NCBI GenBank assembly: GCA_964498835.1
Contig: CAZCIX010000010.1
Coordinates: 1-55,613, forward strand
Direction: 5' to 3'
Length of the DNA: 55,613 bases
Source: JAGKXB01 sp964498835
GTDB taxonomy: Bacteria > Pseudomonadota > Gammaproteobacteria > Burkholderiales > Burkholderiaceae_D
Of this stretch, positions 1 through 8,410 are shown piece after piece; position 1 is the stretch's first letter; every line of letters begins with the position of its first letter. A program made the translations under genes and the position numbers. The notes below the pieces were generated by a model. It was not told where the DNA came from, did not search any database, and saw only the letters and a program-made list of their open reading frames with translations.

Positions 1-229
1 GCGGTGGGCAGTGTGAAACGTGTTGTCAGCATGATAGGGGGGGATGTGTGGATGAGGTTTTGGTCAATAGATAATGTCGATTTTTCTATTATTTTGTCAT
101 GAAATACCAAAGTAAACTAATCAAGAGAGTGACACATCAACAATGTTATCTATTATGTACTAATTATAAATGTCACATCAATTTTTAGCCACGGTAAGTA
201 ATTTTCTTTACTTTGTCGTTTTATGGGTT

Positions 230-670
230 TTAGCTTGTTAGCTTTGATAGTGACTTTTTATCCTGTTTTGTTAACTCTTCATACCCTTCCTTCCACCTAC
301 CTTTTTCATCTCGAATATCAAGACGTATGACGCCATGATGTTCCCACCACACGATTTCTCTATCGTCGGTGTAACGTGCACCAGAGCCAGACAGTACTTG
401 GGGCAAGGTATATTTTTTACCATCCGGTGTGGTGATTTTGACAAACTGCAAGCTGTTGTCAGATAACGATCCGTAGATAGCTTCGAAGGATTTGCCTTGT
501 TTATTTACGTACAAAACAGGCGGTTGAAGATTAACGGTAAGCATGGACTGCGTGGTTTGTGTTGTTTGTGTCGTGCTTGTTTTGTGATGTTTTGTATGAG
601 CGCAGAAGTAAAATCCGGCGCCAATAATGAGTAAGGTGAGAATAATGATGGTAGTTATTTTTCGCAGCAT
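230..670 (-). CDS. MliC-like membrane-anchored protein (putative lysozyme inhibitor)
   Basis: A 146-residue protein with an N-terminal hydrophobic segment (about residues 5-24), then a Thr/Gln-rich linker (31-42) and a small C-terminal domain. Residues 86-120 contain LPQV, SGSGARY (94-100) and WWEHHG (108-113), the pattern of the MliC family (membrane-bound inhibitors of c-type lysozyme), in which a conserved Ser/Lys loop plugs the lysozyme active site. A Cys lies at 23, but the residues before it are not a good lipobox, so I read it as a membrane-anchored periplasmic protein rather than a sure lipoprotein. It is divergent from rpiA. Family assignment is by motif only; the inhibitory role is inference. 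Confidence 0.65.
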   Translation of the reverse strand: MLRKITTIIILTLLIIGAGFYFCAHTKHHKTSTTQTTQTTQSMLTVNLQPPVLYVNKQGKSFEAIYGSLSDNSLQFVKITTPDGKKYTLPQVLSGSGARYTDDREIVWWEHHGVIRLDIRDEKGRWKEGYEELTKQDKKSLSKLTS

Positions 671-771
671 AAAGTGTCCTGAGTGTTGGTAAGTTATAAA
701 TATTTGGTAATTATTAAGTAATAAGCGCTGCTAGAATACCGTTTTTCCATTTTTAGCCCTGAAAAATTAAC

Positions 772-1446
772 ATGACTCAAGACGAATTAAAACGAGCTGT
801 TGCCTGCGCTGCGATCGATTATGTGGTGGACGATGAAATTATTGGTGTTGGCACCGGTTCAACAGCCAATTTTTTTATTGATGAATTAGCCAAAATCAAG
901 CATCGCATCAAAGGTGCGGTTGCATCGTCTGAAGCGACAGCAGAGCGTTTGCGTTCACATGGGATTGCTGTGTTTGATTTAAACCAGGTCGATTACATGT
1001 CGGTGTATATCGATGGTGCGGATGAAATCACGCATCAAGGCGCGATGATCAAAGGCGGTGGCGCAGCATTGACGCGTGAAAAAATCGTGGCTTCCGTCGC
1101 TGAGCGTTTTGTTTGCATTGCCGATGGTTCCAAGTTGGTGCAAGCGTTGGGAAGTTTTCCTTTGCCAGTTGAAGTCATTCCCATGGCAGAAGCAGTCGTG
1201 ATGCGCAAATTGGCAGCTTTGGGCGGTGAACCACGTTTACGTGTTAAAGAGGGTAAAGCGGTGTTAACCGATAACGGTAATATCATCATTGATGTTGTCG
1301 GTTTAACGATCTCTCATCCTGCTGAAATGGAAAAAGAAATCAACGATATCGTTGGTGTTGTCACGGTGGGTTTATTTGCCCAACGGGCGGCAGATATTTG
1401 TCTATTGGGAACGTCAGAAGGTGTCAAAACGTTGCGGTTTGAGTGA
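772..1446 (+). CDS. rpiA: Ribose-5-phosphate isomerase A
   Basis: A 224-residue enzyme interconverting ribose-5-phosphate and ribulose-5-phosphate in the non-oxidative pentose phosphate pathway. The phosphate-binding GTGST loop is at 27-31. DGADE (81-85) and KGGGAALTREK (94-104) place Asp81, Asp84, Lys94 and Glu103 at the same numbers as the catalytic residues known for E. coli RpiA. Length is normal for the family. The ATG at 772 gives the expected N-terminus, though no strong Shine-Dalgarno is visible. It stands alone between a divergent membrane protein gene and scpB. Confidence 0.97.
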   Translation: MTQDELKRAVACAAIDYVVDDEIIGVGTGSTANFFIDELAKIKHRIKGAVASSEATAERLRSHGIAVFDLNQVDYMSVYIDGADEITHQGAMIKGGGAALTREKIVASVAERFVCIADGSKLVQALGSFPLPVEVIPMAEAVVMRKLAALGGEPRLRVKEGKAVLTDNGNIIIDVVGLTISHPAEMEKEINDIVGVVTVGLFAQRAADICLLGTSEGVKTLRFE

Positions 1447-1455
1447 AAATGAGAG

Positions 1456-1483
1456 TTGCGGATTATTTGCAGGCTTGTATAAT
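1456..1483 (+). promoter_or_regulatory. Putative sigma-70 promoter upstream of scpB
   Basis: TTGCGG (1456-1461) and a perfect TATAAT (1478-1483) are separated by 16 bp. They lie just after the rpiA stop and about 200 bp before scpB, so the transcript would carry a long leader containing the inverted repeat at 1575-1655. Confidence 0.5.
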
Positions 1484-1574
1484 CGCGCTCTAAATTATTC
1501 ACACATTGAGAAAAACAGTGCTTAGTGATTGACTTTATTTGTCTACTTTGTCTACTGTTTCTTCCAGCAAGAAT

Positions 1575-1655
1575 ACAAATATTACGAGTCGATAATCGAT
1601 AATCAACAATCGAAAAATGCTCTTCGATGAGCAATGTGGCTCACGTAATATTTGT
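1575..1655. repeat. 12-bp perfect inverted repeat around an 81-bp element in the scpB leader
   Basis: ACAAATATTACG (1575-1586) is exactly matched in inverse by CGTAATATTTGT (1644-1655). The interior holds short direct repeats (CGATAAT twice, then CAACAAT) and a smaller stem, TGCTC with GAGCA. This could be a structured mRNA leader or the remains of a small mobile element; nothing in the sequence decides between them. Confidence 0.55.
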
Positions 1656-1686
1656 TAAATATCTAATTATGCAAGACCGCTACTGA

Positions 1687-2250
1687 ATGAATATTGCTGA
1701 GGCGAAAAAGATCCTCGAAACTGCTTTGCTGTGTGCTAATGAGCCATTGGCGGTCCATGATTTGAAGAAGCTGTACGATGAAGATTGCACAGCTCGTACA
1801 GAAATAAACGAAGCGACGATTGCATTATTGCTAGAAGAATTACGCAATGACTGGGCCGATAAAGGCATTGAAATAGTCAATTTGTCGACTGGATGGCGTT
1901 TCCAAAGTCGGCCAGAAATGAAACGATATCTTGATCGAATAAATCCTGAAAAACCACCAAAATATTCACGAGCAAGTTTAGAAACGTTGGCGATTATTGC
2001 GTATTGCCAGCCTGTTACGCGTGGTGATATTGAAGAAATCCGAGGCGTTACGGTGAATTCGCAAATCATCAAAATGCTAGAAGATCGCGGCTGGATCGAC
2101 ATGGTGGGGCATCGAGATGTCGTTGGACGTCCGGCATTGTTTGCGACGACTAAGCAATTTCTGGATGATCTTGGTTTAAAGTCTTTAGACCAATTGCCAC
2201 CATTGCAACAATTTGTTGATAGTCCAAACGTTAATGTCAACGTTAACTAA
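1687..2250 (+). CDS. scpB: Segregation and condensation protein B
   Basis: A 187-residue ScpB homologue, the winged-helix partner that binds the kleisin ScpA in the SMC-ScpAB chromosome condensation complex. The family core is clear: an N-terminal AKKILETALLCANEPLAV segment, then the conserved stretch around 95-150 containing SRASLETLAIIAYCQPVTRGDIEEIRG (about 97-123) and the GRP motif near 154. scpA is not in the window. An rluB gene follows 86 bp later, the usual scpB-rluB pairing in Proteobacteria. ATG at 1687 gives a standard N-terminus. Confidence 0.95.
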   Translation: MNIAEAKKILETALLCANEPLAVHDLKKLYDEDCTARTEINEATIALLLEELRNDWADKGIEIVNLSTGWRFQSRPEMKRYLDRINPEKPPKYSRASLETLAIIAYCQPVTRGDIEEIRGVTVNSQIIKMLEDRGWIDMVGHRDVVGRPALFATTKQFLDDLGLKSLDQLPPLQQFVDSPNVNVNVN

Positions 2251-2280
2251 TTAATAATTTAATATTTAATAATTTTTAAC

Positions 2281-2312
2281 CCGATGCAAATGAATAATTC
2301 ATATTGCATCGG
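2281..2312. promoter_or_regulatory. Near-perfect palindrome in the rluB leader
   Basis: CCGATGCAA (2281-2289) pairs with TTGCATCGG (2304-2312), and the spacer itself pairs (ATGAAT with ATTCAT), giving a roughly 15-bp hairpin with a single bulged base. There is no T-run behind it, so a simple intrinsic terminator is unlikely. It ends 24 bp before the rluB ATG, which fits an operator or a structured 5' UTR. Confidence 0.55.
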
Positions 2313-2336
2313 ATTGTCACAGGCAAAAAACTAAAA

Positions 2337-3758
2337 ATGAATACATTTAATGATGATGTGCCACGCAAAGTAGTACATGCTGCTAATTCTGATAACGCTG
2401 ATAACGCTGGTGATGTCGGTAATGCAAGCGGTGTGAAAAAAAATTTTTCTTCAAACAATACAAAAAGGAAGAAAAAACCTGCTGGCTCAGCGCGTTCTGC
2501 TAATTCCGCTAAGCCTGCTAATTCTGGCAAGTCACCGATGCGCGCATCATCACGAGCCAATGCCATGGATGCCGATGCCGTGTTTTCATTTGTGACTTCT
2601 GATGCGTTTGATCATTCAGCAACCGCTACGGCGGAAACAACAAGAAAAGACGGACGCAATTCCCGTGCGCCTCAAGGTAAAAATGCAAGACGTGATTTGA
2701 CAGCGGATGAAGCACCCAAATTGCATAAAGTCTTGGCTGAAGCCGGATTGGGTTCGCGCCGTGATATGGAAGAATTGATCATTGCTGGGCGTGTTTCCGT
2801 GAATGGTGAGCCGGCACATATCGGCCAGCGCATTCTTCCCACCGATCAGGTACGGATCAACGGAAAATTAATTCAACGCAAGATCAGTAAGCGTCCGCCG
2901 CGTGTTTTGGTTTATCACAAACCTGCTGGTGAAATCGTGAGTCATAACGATCCTGAGCACCGTCCTTCAGTCTTTGATCATCTGCCAACGATGAAAGTAT
3001 CGAAGTGGCTGGCAGTTGGGCGTCTGGATTTTAATACTGAAGGTTTGTTGTTATTTACCAATTCTGGTGATTTGGCTAATCGTTTGATGCATCCACGTTA
3101 TGGGATCGATCGCGAATATGCGGTTCGCACATTAGGTGAATTAGAAGAAGGCATGCGTCAAAAATTGTTGAATGGTGTCGAGCTGGACGATGGGATGGCG
3201 CAGTTCTCAAAAATTGTTGATGGCGGTGGCGAGGGCGTGAATAAGTGGTATCGCGTGACCATCGGTGAAGGGCGTAATCGCGAAGTACGTCGTATGTTTG
3301 AAGCGGTTGGTTTGACAGTATCGCGTTTGATTCGTACCCGTTACGGCGTGATGACCTTGCCACAAAATTTAAAACGCGGTCGTTGGGAAGAGTTGGAAGA
3401 AAACGCTGTACGTGATTTATTGCGTATCAGTGGTTTGGAGAAAATGGCTGCGCAGTCTCAATCTTCGTCGTCTAAAGGTCAAGGCGAATACCAAGGGCGT
3501 CGAGTCAACGGTAATCGCATTGGTGGTGATAGTAATGGTAATGGTGGTCGGTTCGATAGAAGTTCAGGCAATCAAGGGCAGTCCAACGGAAGAAGAGGCA
3601 CGGGGCAAAGATCAGACGGACAGCTCACTTTTGCGCAAGATAAAAAGCCTGGCCGTAATTCACAAAAACAAGGCCGCAGCCGTCAACCCGACCCTTTGCA
3701 AACTGCATTTGGATTTGTAGAAACAGGGCAGGGTCGTCGTCGTAGTAAATTTAATTAA
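2337..3758 (+). CDS. rluB: 23S rRNA pseudouridine synthase B (RluB) with long disordered tails
   Basis: RsuA/RluB/RluE/RluF-type enzyme; RluB makes pseudouridine 2605 of 23S rRNA. From the ATG at 2337 the protein has 473 residues. Residues 1-125 are low complexity (Ala, Asn, Ser, Lys, Arg). An S4 RNA-binding domain follows (about 128-185), then the catalytic domain with GRLDFNTEGLL, catalytic Asp near 231, and NREVRRMF further on. The last ~90 residues are rich in Gly, Arg, Asn, Gln and Ser. The frame stays open upstream to a TTG at 2304, but that codon lies inside a strong palindrome and lacks a ribosome site, so ATG 2337 is preferred. Both tails are common in betaproteobacterial RluB. Confidence 0.93.
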   Translation: MNTFNDDVPRKVVHAANSDNADNAGDVGNASGVKKNFSSNNTKRKKKPAGSARSANSAKPANSGKSPMRASSRANAMDADAVFSFVTSDAFDHSATATAETTRKDGRNSRAPQGKNARRDLTADEAPKLHKVLAEAGLGSRRDMEELIIAGRVSVNGEPAHIGQRILPTDQVRINGKLIQRKISKRPPRVLVYHKPAGEIVSHNDPEHRPSVFDHLPTMKVSKWLAVGRLDFNTEGLLLFTNSGDLANRLMHPRYGIDREYAVRTLGELEEGMRQKLLNGVELDDGMAQFSKIVDGGGEGVNKWYRVTIGEGRNREVRRMFEAVGLTVSRLIRTRYGVMTLPQNLKRGRWEELEENAVRDLLRISGLEKMAAQSQSSSSKGQGEYQGRRVNGNRIGGDSNGNGGRFDRSSGNQGQSNGRRGTGQRSDGQLTFAQDKKPGRNSQKQGRSRQPDPLQTAFGFVETGQGRRRSKFN

Positions 3759-3766
3759 AATTCCCC

Positions 3767-3863
3767 CGTCGTTCCCGCGGTTTTAGGCGGGAACCCAGCG
3801 TCTTTCGTTGTCGCTTATTAAAAAGCCACTGGATCCCCGACTAAAGCATTCGGGGACGACGGT
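3767..3863. repeat. Interspersed palindromic element, copy A
   Basis: A ~97-bp unit bounded by inverted ends (CCGTCGTTCCC and GGGGACGACGG), made of two hairpin halves: TTCCCGC with GCGGGAA, and ATCCCCGA with TCGGGGA. It matches 21363-21457 in the opposite orientation at roughly 85-90% by eye, including the central AACCCAGCGTCTTTCGTTG. It lies between the convergent rluB and rluF genes and may act as a bidirectional terminator. No coding capacity. Confidence 0.85.
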
Positions 3864-3889
3864 GCTGAGTGTGGCGGCCAGTACACTCG

Positions 3890-3911
3890 TTCCCACGCTC
3901 CTGCGTGGGAA
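3890..3911. repeat. REP-like hairpin
   Basis: TTCCCACGC (3890-3898) and GCGTGGGAA (3903-3911) form a perfect 9-bp stem with loop TCCT. It sits directly after copy A of the interspersed element and 12 bp from the rluF stop. Hairpins of this sequence type are common intergenic REP-like units in Proteobacteria. Confidence 0.7.
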
Positions 3912-3922
3912 TGCATACTTAA

Positions 3923-4669
3923 CTAAAACCTCTCCTCAGGACGCAAATAGCGCCACTCACCCACGGGTAAATTACCCAGCGTGATGCGTCCAATCCGAAC
4001 ACGCTTTAGACTCAACACTTTTAAATCGACCGCTTCACACATGCGGCGTATCTGTCTTTTCTTCCCTTCGCGTAGCGTGAAGCTTAATTGATCTTCGTTT
4101 TGCCAGCGCACTTTGGCTGGTAGTAGCGGTTTGCCATCCATCCACAAGCCATGGTTTAAGCGCTGAAGCTGTGCATCTGGTAGTTTGCCTGGCTTGGTAT
4201 ATTTCACGCGGACTAGGTATTCTTTTTCTACCTCAGTATCTTGGCCTATTAACTGCTTTGCGATACGTCCATCCTGCGTCAGGATTAACAATCCAACCGA
4301 ATCAATGTCCAACCGGCCAGCAGGCACCAGATTGCGCAGTTGCGTGGGATGAAACGATTCTTGTGCTTTATCTTCTTTCCAGCGCGATTCTGGTTTGATC
4401 AGTGCAACAGCAGGTGTGTATCCATCTTCCGCCTGACCACTGACGTAGCCCATGGGCTTGTTGATCAGAATTGTGACGCGTTTGGATTGTTGCGCACTGG
4501 CTTGACGTTCAATGCTGATGCGTTGATTGGGGAGGACTTTGCTGCCTAATTCAGACACCACTTTGCCATCAACGCGGACCCAGCCTTTGCTGATCCATTC
4601 ATCGGCTTCACGTCTTGAGCAAAGACCTAGTTCAGACATGCGTTTTGATAGGCGGAGAGGTTCAGTCAT
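3923..4669 (-). CDS. rluF: RluF-type 23S rRNA pseudouridine synthase
   Basis: A 248-residue member of the RsuA/RluB/E/F family. An N-terminal S4 domain (about 5-55, with LCSRREADEWI) is followed by the catalytic domain with AGRLDIDSVGLL (catalytic Asp121) and the basic KKRQIRRMCEAV motif near 205-216. The QIRRMCE stretch and the closing LPVGEWRYL resemble RluF (pseudouridine 2604/2605 region) more than RsuA or RluE, but subfamily choice is by eye. It is the last gene of the leftward map-glnD-rluF run, 43 bp after glnD, and converges on rluB, a paralogue with which it should not be confused. Confidence 0.8.
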   Translation of the reverse strand: MTEPLRLSKRMSELGLCSRREADEWISKGWVRVDGKVVSELGSKVLPNQRISIERQASAQQSKRVTILINKPMGYVSGQAEDGYTPAVALIKPESRWKEDKAQESFHPTQLRNLVPAGRLDIDSVGLLILTQDGRIAKQLIGQDTEVEKEYLVRVKYTKPGKLPDAQLQRLNHGLWMDGKPLLPAKVRWQNEDQLSFTLREGKKRQIRRMCEAVDLKVLSLKRVRIGRITLGNLPVGEWRYLRPEERF

Positions 4670-4712
4670 GGTAAAAATAATAAGTAAATTTTAGATAAAT
4701 ATTAGTAAAATT

Positions 4713-7286
4713 TTAAATACGGATTGCTTCTAATAAATCAGTTTCCAACTCAATTTGGCTACGCGCATTGTTCAATACGGCGCCATCGACCAAAAACACG
4801 TCTTCCACGCGCTCACCCAGCGTCATGATTTTGGCGGTATGCAGGCTGACTTTGTATTTTATAAGCACCTTGGCAATTGCATACAGCAAGCCATTGCGGT
4901 CGTTGGCAGAAATCGATAACAAATAATACTGGCCACGTTCATCAGGCCGTAAATCAACGGTGGGTATGATGGGATAAGTTCGTGACAAGCGAGACAAACG
5001 TGTTTTGGCAGGAGCCGGCAAGGGCTGTTGTGATTGCAGCAATTCAGTTAACTCATGCTCTATTAACGGAATGATGTTGGGATAATTGTTTGCGAATGCC
5101 TGTTCAGTGATTAAAAACGTATCCAGCGCATAACCATGTTTGGTTGTATGAATTTTGGCTTCCAAAATGCTGAAATTTTTGGCGGCAAAATAACTGCAAA
5201 TTCTGGCAAATAAATCAGGTTGATCTTTAACGTAAGTGGCAATTTGCAAGCCTTCGCCAGTTGATAAAGGACGGCACTTTACAACCGGAAAGTTGCTATT
5301 GACTTGGTTATAAAAAGAGAGCGTTTGCCATGCAATATCATTGGCATCGTGGCGCAAAAAATACCCGACATCTAATTGCGCCCAAAACGCTTCATGCGCA
5401 TTGTTAGTCAACCCAGCCAAACCGGCCAATCGTATCGTTTTAAGCGCGTCATGTTGTCTATTGATTAGCTCTCTATCGTTTGATGGCATTTCACCACCTA
5501 GTACGCGTAACGTGAGTTTGTATAAATCTTCTAGCAGCTTGCCTTTCCACGCATTCCATACTTTGGGACTGGTGCCACGTATGTCGGCCACGGTGAGCAA
5601 ATATAAGGCGGTGAGATAGCGCTCATTGCGTATTAATTTTGCAAAATCACGAATGACTTCCAGATCTGATAAGTCTTTTTTCTGTGCAACATGCGACATG
5701 GTCAAATGTTGTTCAACCAAAAAGACGATTAAATCGGTGTCTTCTTTGGCGATGCCGTGTTCATCGCAAAATTGCTGGGCATCCACCATGCCCAATTTGG
5801 AATGGTCGCCGCCGCGCCCTTTGGCAATGTCATGAAAGAGAGCGGCAATATACAGCAACCAAGGGCGCGCAAAATTGGCCATTAATTGGCTGCAAAAAGG
5901 ATATTCGTGCGCATGCTCCGTCATAGTGAAGCGGCGCACATTGCGCACCACCATCAAAATGTGCTGATCAACGGTATAAGCATGAAAAAGATCATGCTGC
6001 ATTTGCCCAATAATGCGGCGAAAATTGGGTAAATAACGCCCCAAAATCCCGGTTTGATTCATGCGCCGTAATGCGTGCGTAATCCCTTGCGGCGCTTGAA
6101 TGATTTGTAAAAATAGCGATCGATTGTTGAGATCACGCCGAAAATCACCATCAATTTTCAGCCGCGCATGCCAGAGTGCGCGCAAGGTGCGAGCTGTCAT
6201 GCCTTTTAATTCTGCATGTAGCGACATCAGCAGAAACACTTCCAACATAGAAGAGGGTGTGGCTTCAAAGACATCATCTTGTGTGATGTCTATATAGCCG
6301 TTGACTGCATTAAAACGTGGATTGATGGCTTGCGGATGTTCGGCTTGTGGAAAGAGTTGCGCCTGGATATTTTGCAGCAGGATGATGTTGAGTTGAGACA
6401 CGACTTTCGCGGCCCAGTAATAACGTTGCATCAAATATTCACTGGCGCGCCGGATGTTGGATTCGTTACTCGTCGTTTTAAAGCCTAAGGTTTCTGCAAT
6501 CGGTGTTTGCACATCAAACACCAGACGATCTTCGCGTCTGCCAGTATGGATATGCAAGCGCACACGTATATCTTTAAAAGCGCGTTCTTTTTCCATTAAC
6601 TGACGTGCCTCTGCTAGCGTAATCAAGCCACGTTGCGCCAATTCACGCCAGGAATCGCCCAAACCAGCCGCTTTTGCTACCCACAAAATGACTTGTAAAT
6701 CGCGCAAACCGCCCGGGCTTTCTTTACAATTTGGCTCCAAGCTATACGGCGTGTCCTCGTATTTAGCATGGCGCTGATGCATTTCCAGCATTTTCTTTTG
6801 GAAAAAAGCCTGTGCATTGATGGCAGCAGCATAATTTTTTTGCAAGTTCTGAAATAACTCCAGATTGCCCGTCACCAAGCGTGCTTCCAATAAGCAGGTT
6901 TGGATCGTAATGTCAGCAGCTGATTCGCTTAAGCATTCGTCTATGGTGCGTATGCTGTGGCCGATTTCCAGGCCCAAATCCCAAAAAAGTTGAACCAGTT
7001 GCTCAAGTTTGGCTTGCAAGAGTGGATCTGGTGCTGAGGGAATTAAGATTAATACATCAACATCCGAGTGAGGAAACAACTCGCCACGACCATATCCGCC
7101 TACCCCCACCAAAGCCACGCTGGCAGGAATTTCTAGCGCTTGCCAGGCTTGTGTTAAGACTGCATCGACATTTTGGCGCAAGGTGCGCAGTAATTTTTCA
7201 GGCTTGCCATCAGTTTGAAAGACGGTGATAGCGGCTTTTTTGTCTGTTTTGAGCTTTTTTTTCAGTTCGCCTGCGAGTGACAGCAT
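4713..7286 (-). CDS. glnD: [Protein-PII] uridylyltransferase / uridylyl-removing enzyme
   Basis: GlnD senses glutamine and controls nitrogen metabolism by uridylylating PII when glutamine is scarce and removing UMP when it is plentiful. Of 857 residues, the nucleotidyltransferase domain carries GVGGYGRGELFPHSDVDVL (61-79; metal-binding Asp75 and Asp77). The HD domain for UMP removal has LFHDIAKGRGGDHS (483-496). Two ACT domains fill the C-terminus, beginning around KDQPDLFARI and NDRNGLLYAI. All activities look intact. It starts 3 bp after the map stop, so the two are surely cotranscribed. Its target, PII, is encoded at 50966-51304. Confidence 0.97.
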   Translation of the reverse strand: MLSLAGELKKKLKTDKKAAITVFQTDGKPEKLLRTLRQNVDAVLTQAWQALEIPASVALVGVGGYGRGELFPHSDVDVLILIPSAPDPLLQAKLEQLVQLFWDLGLEIGHSIRTIDECLSESAADITIQTCLLEARLVTGNLELFQNLQKNYAAAINAQAFFQKKMLEMHQRHAKYEDTPYSLEPNCKESPGGLRDLQVILWVAKAAGLGDSWRELAQRGLITLAEARQLMEKERAFKDIRVRLHIHTGRREDRLVFDVQTPIAETLGFKTTSNESNIRRASEYLMQRYYWAAKVVSQLNIILLQNIQAQLFPQAEHPQAINPRFNAVNGYIDITQDDVFEATPSSMLEVFLLMSLHAELKGMTARTLRALWHARLKIDGDFRRDLNNRSLFLQIIQAPQGITHALRRMNQTGILGRYLPNFRRIIGQMQHDLFHAYTVDQHILMVVRNVRRFTMTEHAHEYPFCSQLMANFARPWLLYIAALFHDIAKGRGGDHSKLGMVDAQQFCDEHGIAKEDTDLIVFLVEQHLTMSHVAQKKDLSDLEVIRDFAKLIRNERYLTALYLLTVADIRGTSPKVWNAWKGKLLEDLYKLTLRVLGGEMPSNDRELINRQHDALKTIRLAGLAGLTNNAHEAFWAQLDVGYFLRHDANDIAWQTLSFYNQVNSNFPVVKCRPLSTGEGLQIATYVKDQPDLFARICSYFAAKNFSILEAKIHTTKHGYALDTFLITEQAFANNYPNIIPLIEHELTELLQSQQPLPAPAKTRLSRLSRTYPIIPTVDLRPDERGQYYLLSISANDRNGLLYAIAKVLIKYKVSLHTAKIMTLGERVEDVFLVDGAVLNNARSQIELETDLLEAIRI

Positions 7287-7289
7287 GTT

Positions 7290-8126
7290 TTAAACAGCAG
7301 TAGGTGTAGAAGTATTGTTGGCTTGAATCCAGTCAGGTATAGCAGGCGTACCTTGTGATGTAGTTAACACTTCATATCCTGTGTCTGTCACCAAAACGGT
7401 ATGTTCCCATTGCGCAGAAAGGCTGCGATCCTTGGTTTTGATCGTCCAACCATCGTTCATTTCACGAATTTCTCGACGACCTGCGTTGATCATGGGCTCG
7501 ACAGTGAAAATCATGCCAGCTTGCAATTTTTCCAACGTGCCAGGCCGGCCATAATGCAATACTTGTGGTTCTTCATGAAATATTTTGCCGATGCCATGAC
7601 CGCAAAATTCACGCACCACGCTGTAGCCTGCTTTTTCCGCATGTTGTTGAATGACATAACCAATATCACCCAAATGCGCACCGGGTTTGATTTTGGCAAT
7701 CCCTAACCACATACATTCAAACGTGATGGCGCTTAATCGTTTGGCAAGAATGGAGGGTTCACCAACAAAAAACATACGGCTGGTATCACCGTGATAACCA
7801 TCTTTGATGACAGTGACATCAATATTGATGACATCCCCATTTTTGAGCACTTTGTCACCAGGAATGCCGTGGCAAATCACATCATTGACTGAGGTGCAAA
7901 TTGACTTGGGATAAGGCGTATAGCCAGGAGGGCAATAATTCAACGGCGCGGGGATGGTGTTTTGTACATTCACCATGTATTCATGGCAAAGACGATCCAG
8001 CTCACCCGTAGTAATGCCAGGCTTCACAAATGGTGTGATGTAATCCAACACCTCAGCGCCAAGTCTGCCGGCTATCCTCATGCCTTTAATATCATCAGCA
8101 GTTTTAATCGAAATAGAAGAAGACAT
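7290..8126 (-). CDS. map: Methionine aminopeptidase, type I
   Basis: Removes the initiator Met from nascent proteins. The metal-binding set is visible: His in DVICHGIP, Asp in INIDVTV and HGDTSR, His in REFCGHGIGK, Glu in FTVEPMIN and Glu in QWEHTV. The frame is open upstream to 8234, but the extra 36 residues are hydrophobic and unlike the family; ATG at 8126 (MSSSISIKT) gives a normal 278-residue enzyme. Ribosome site is weak. The gene is divergent from rpsB, the usual map/rpsB arrangement in Proteobacteria, and is followed at once by glnD. Confidence 0.95.
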   Translation of the reverse strand: MSSSISIKTADDIKGMRIAGRLGAEVLDYITPFVKPGITTGELDRLCHEYMVNVQNTIPAPLNYCPPGYTPYPKSICTSVNDVICHGIPGDKVLKNGDVINIDVTVIKDGYHGDTSRMFFVGEPSILAKRLSAITFECMWLGIAKIKPGAHLGDIGYVIQQHAEKAGYSVVREFCGHGIGKIFHEEPQVLHYGRPGTLEKLQAGMIFTVEPMINAGRREIREMNDGWTIKTKDRSLSAQWEHTVLVTDTGYEVLTTSQGTPAIPDWIQANNTSTPTAV

Positions 8127-8242
8127 GGGAAGGTCGCAATCCGTAAAAATTAGAAATTTTATAAACAGCCGGAAATTATAAGCGCTACGCTCAATATACG
8201 CATAAACACGCAAAGATATCTGTAGTAAAAGCAAAAGCTAGC

Positions 8243-8272
8243 TTGAGAAAATTATAAAAACTACGGTATAAT
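8243..8272 (+). promoter_or_regulatory. Sigma-70 promoter for rpsB
   Basis: TTGAGA (8243-8248), an 18-bp spacer and a perfect TATAAT (8267-8272). Transcription would start near 8279 and give a leader of about 130 nt before rpsB. Confidence 0.7.
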
Positions 8273-8341
8273 CTTGGGCTGCTTGGACCGCCATTTATTC
8301 AGTGGTTTGAGTACAAAAAATACATCAATCGTTAAACTCGC

Positions 8342-8388
8342 GAATCCGTTCAAAAAGGGTGCTCTTTTAGGGGTAATTGACCGGATTC
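8342..8388 (+). ncRNA. Structured rpsB leader (candidate S2 autoregulatory element)
   Basis: GAATCCG (8342-8348) pairs perfectly with CGGATTC (8382-8388), and an inner stem AAAAG (8353-8357) / CTTTT (8364-8368) lies within it, followed by GGGG. The structure ends 22 nt before the rpsB start. In E. coli the rpsB leader is bound by S2 to repress rpsB-tsf; position suggests the same role here, but I cannot show the fold is conserved. Confidence 0.45.
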
Positions 8389-8410
8389 CAGACCTAACCC
8401 TGGGGAAATT

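Noticed and set aside
1..102. Frame open from the left edge (33 codons, stop TGA at 100-102), and a minus-strand ATG at 32 running off the edge.
   Set aside because: Too short to recognise, no ribosome site for the minus-strand start, and the plus-strand peptide matches nothing I know.
1680..2240. Long minus-strand frame opposite scpB (186 codons).
   Set aside because: Antisense shadow of a clearly conserved gene; the protein is Ser/Arg-rich without family features.
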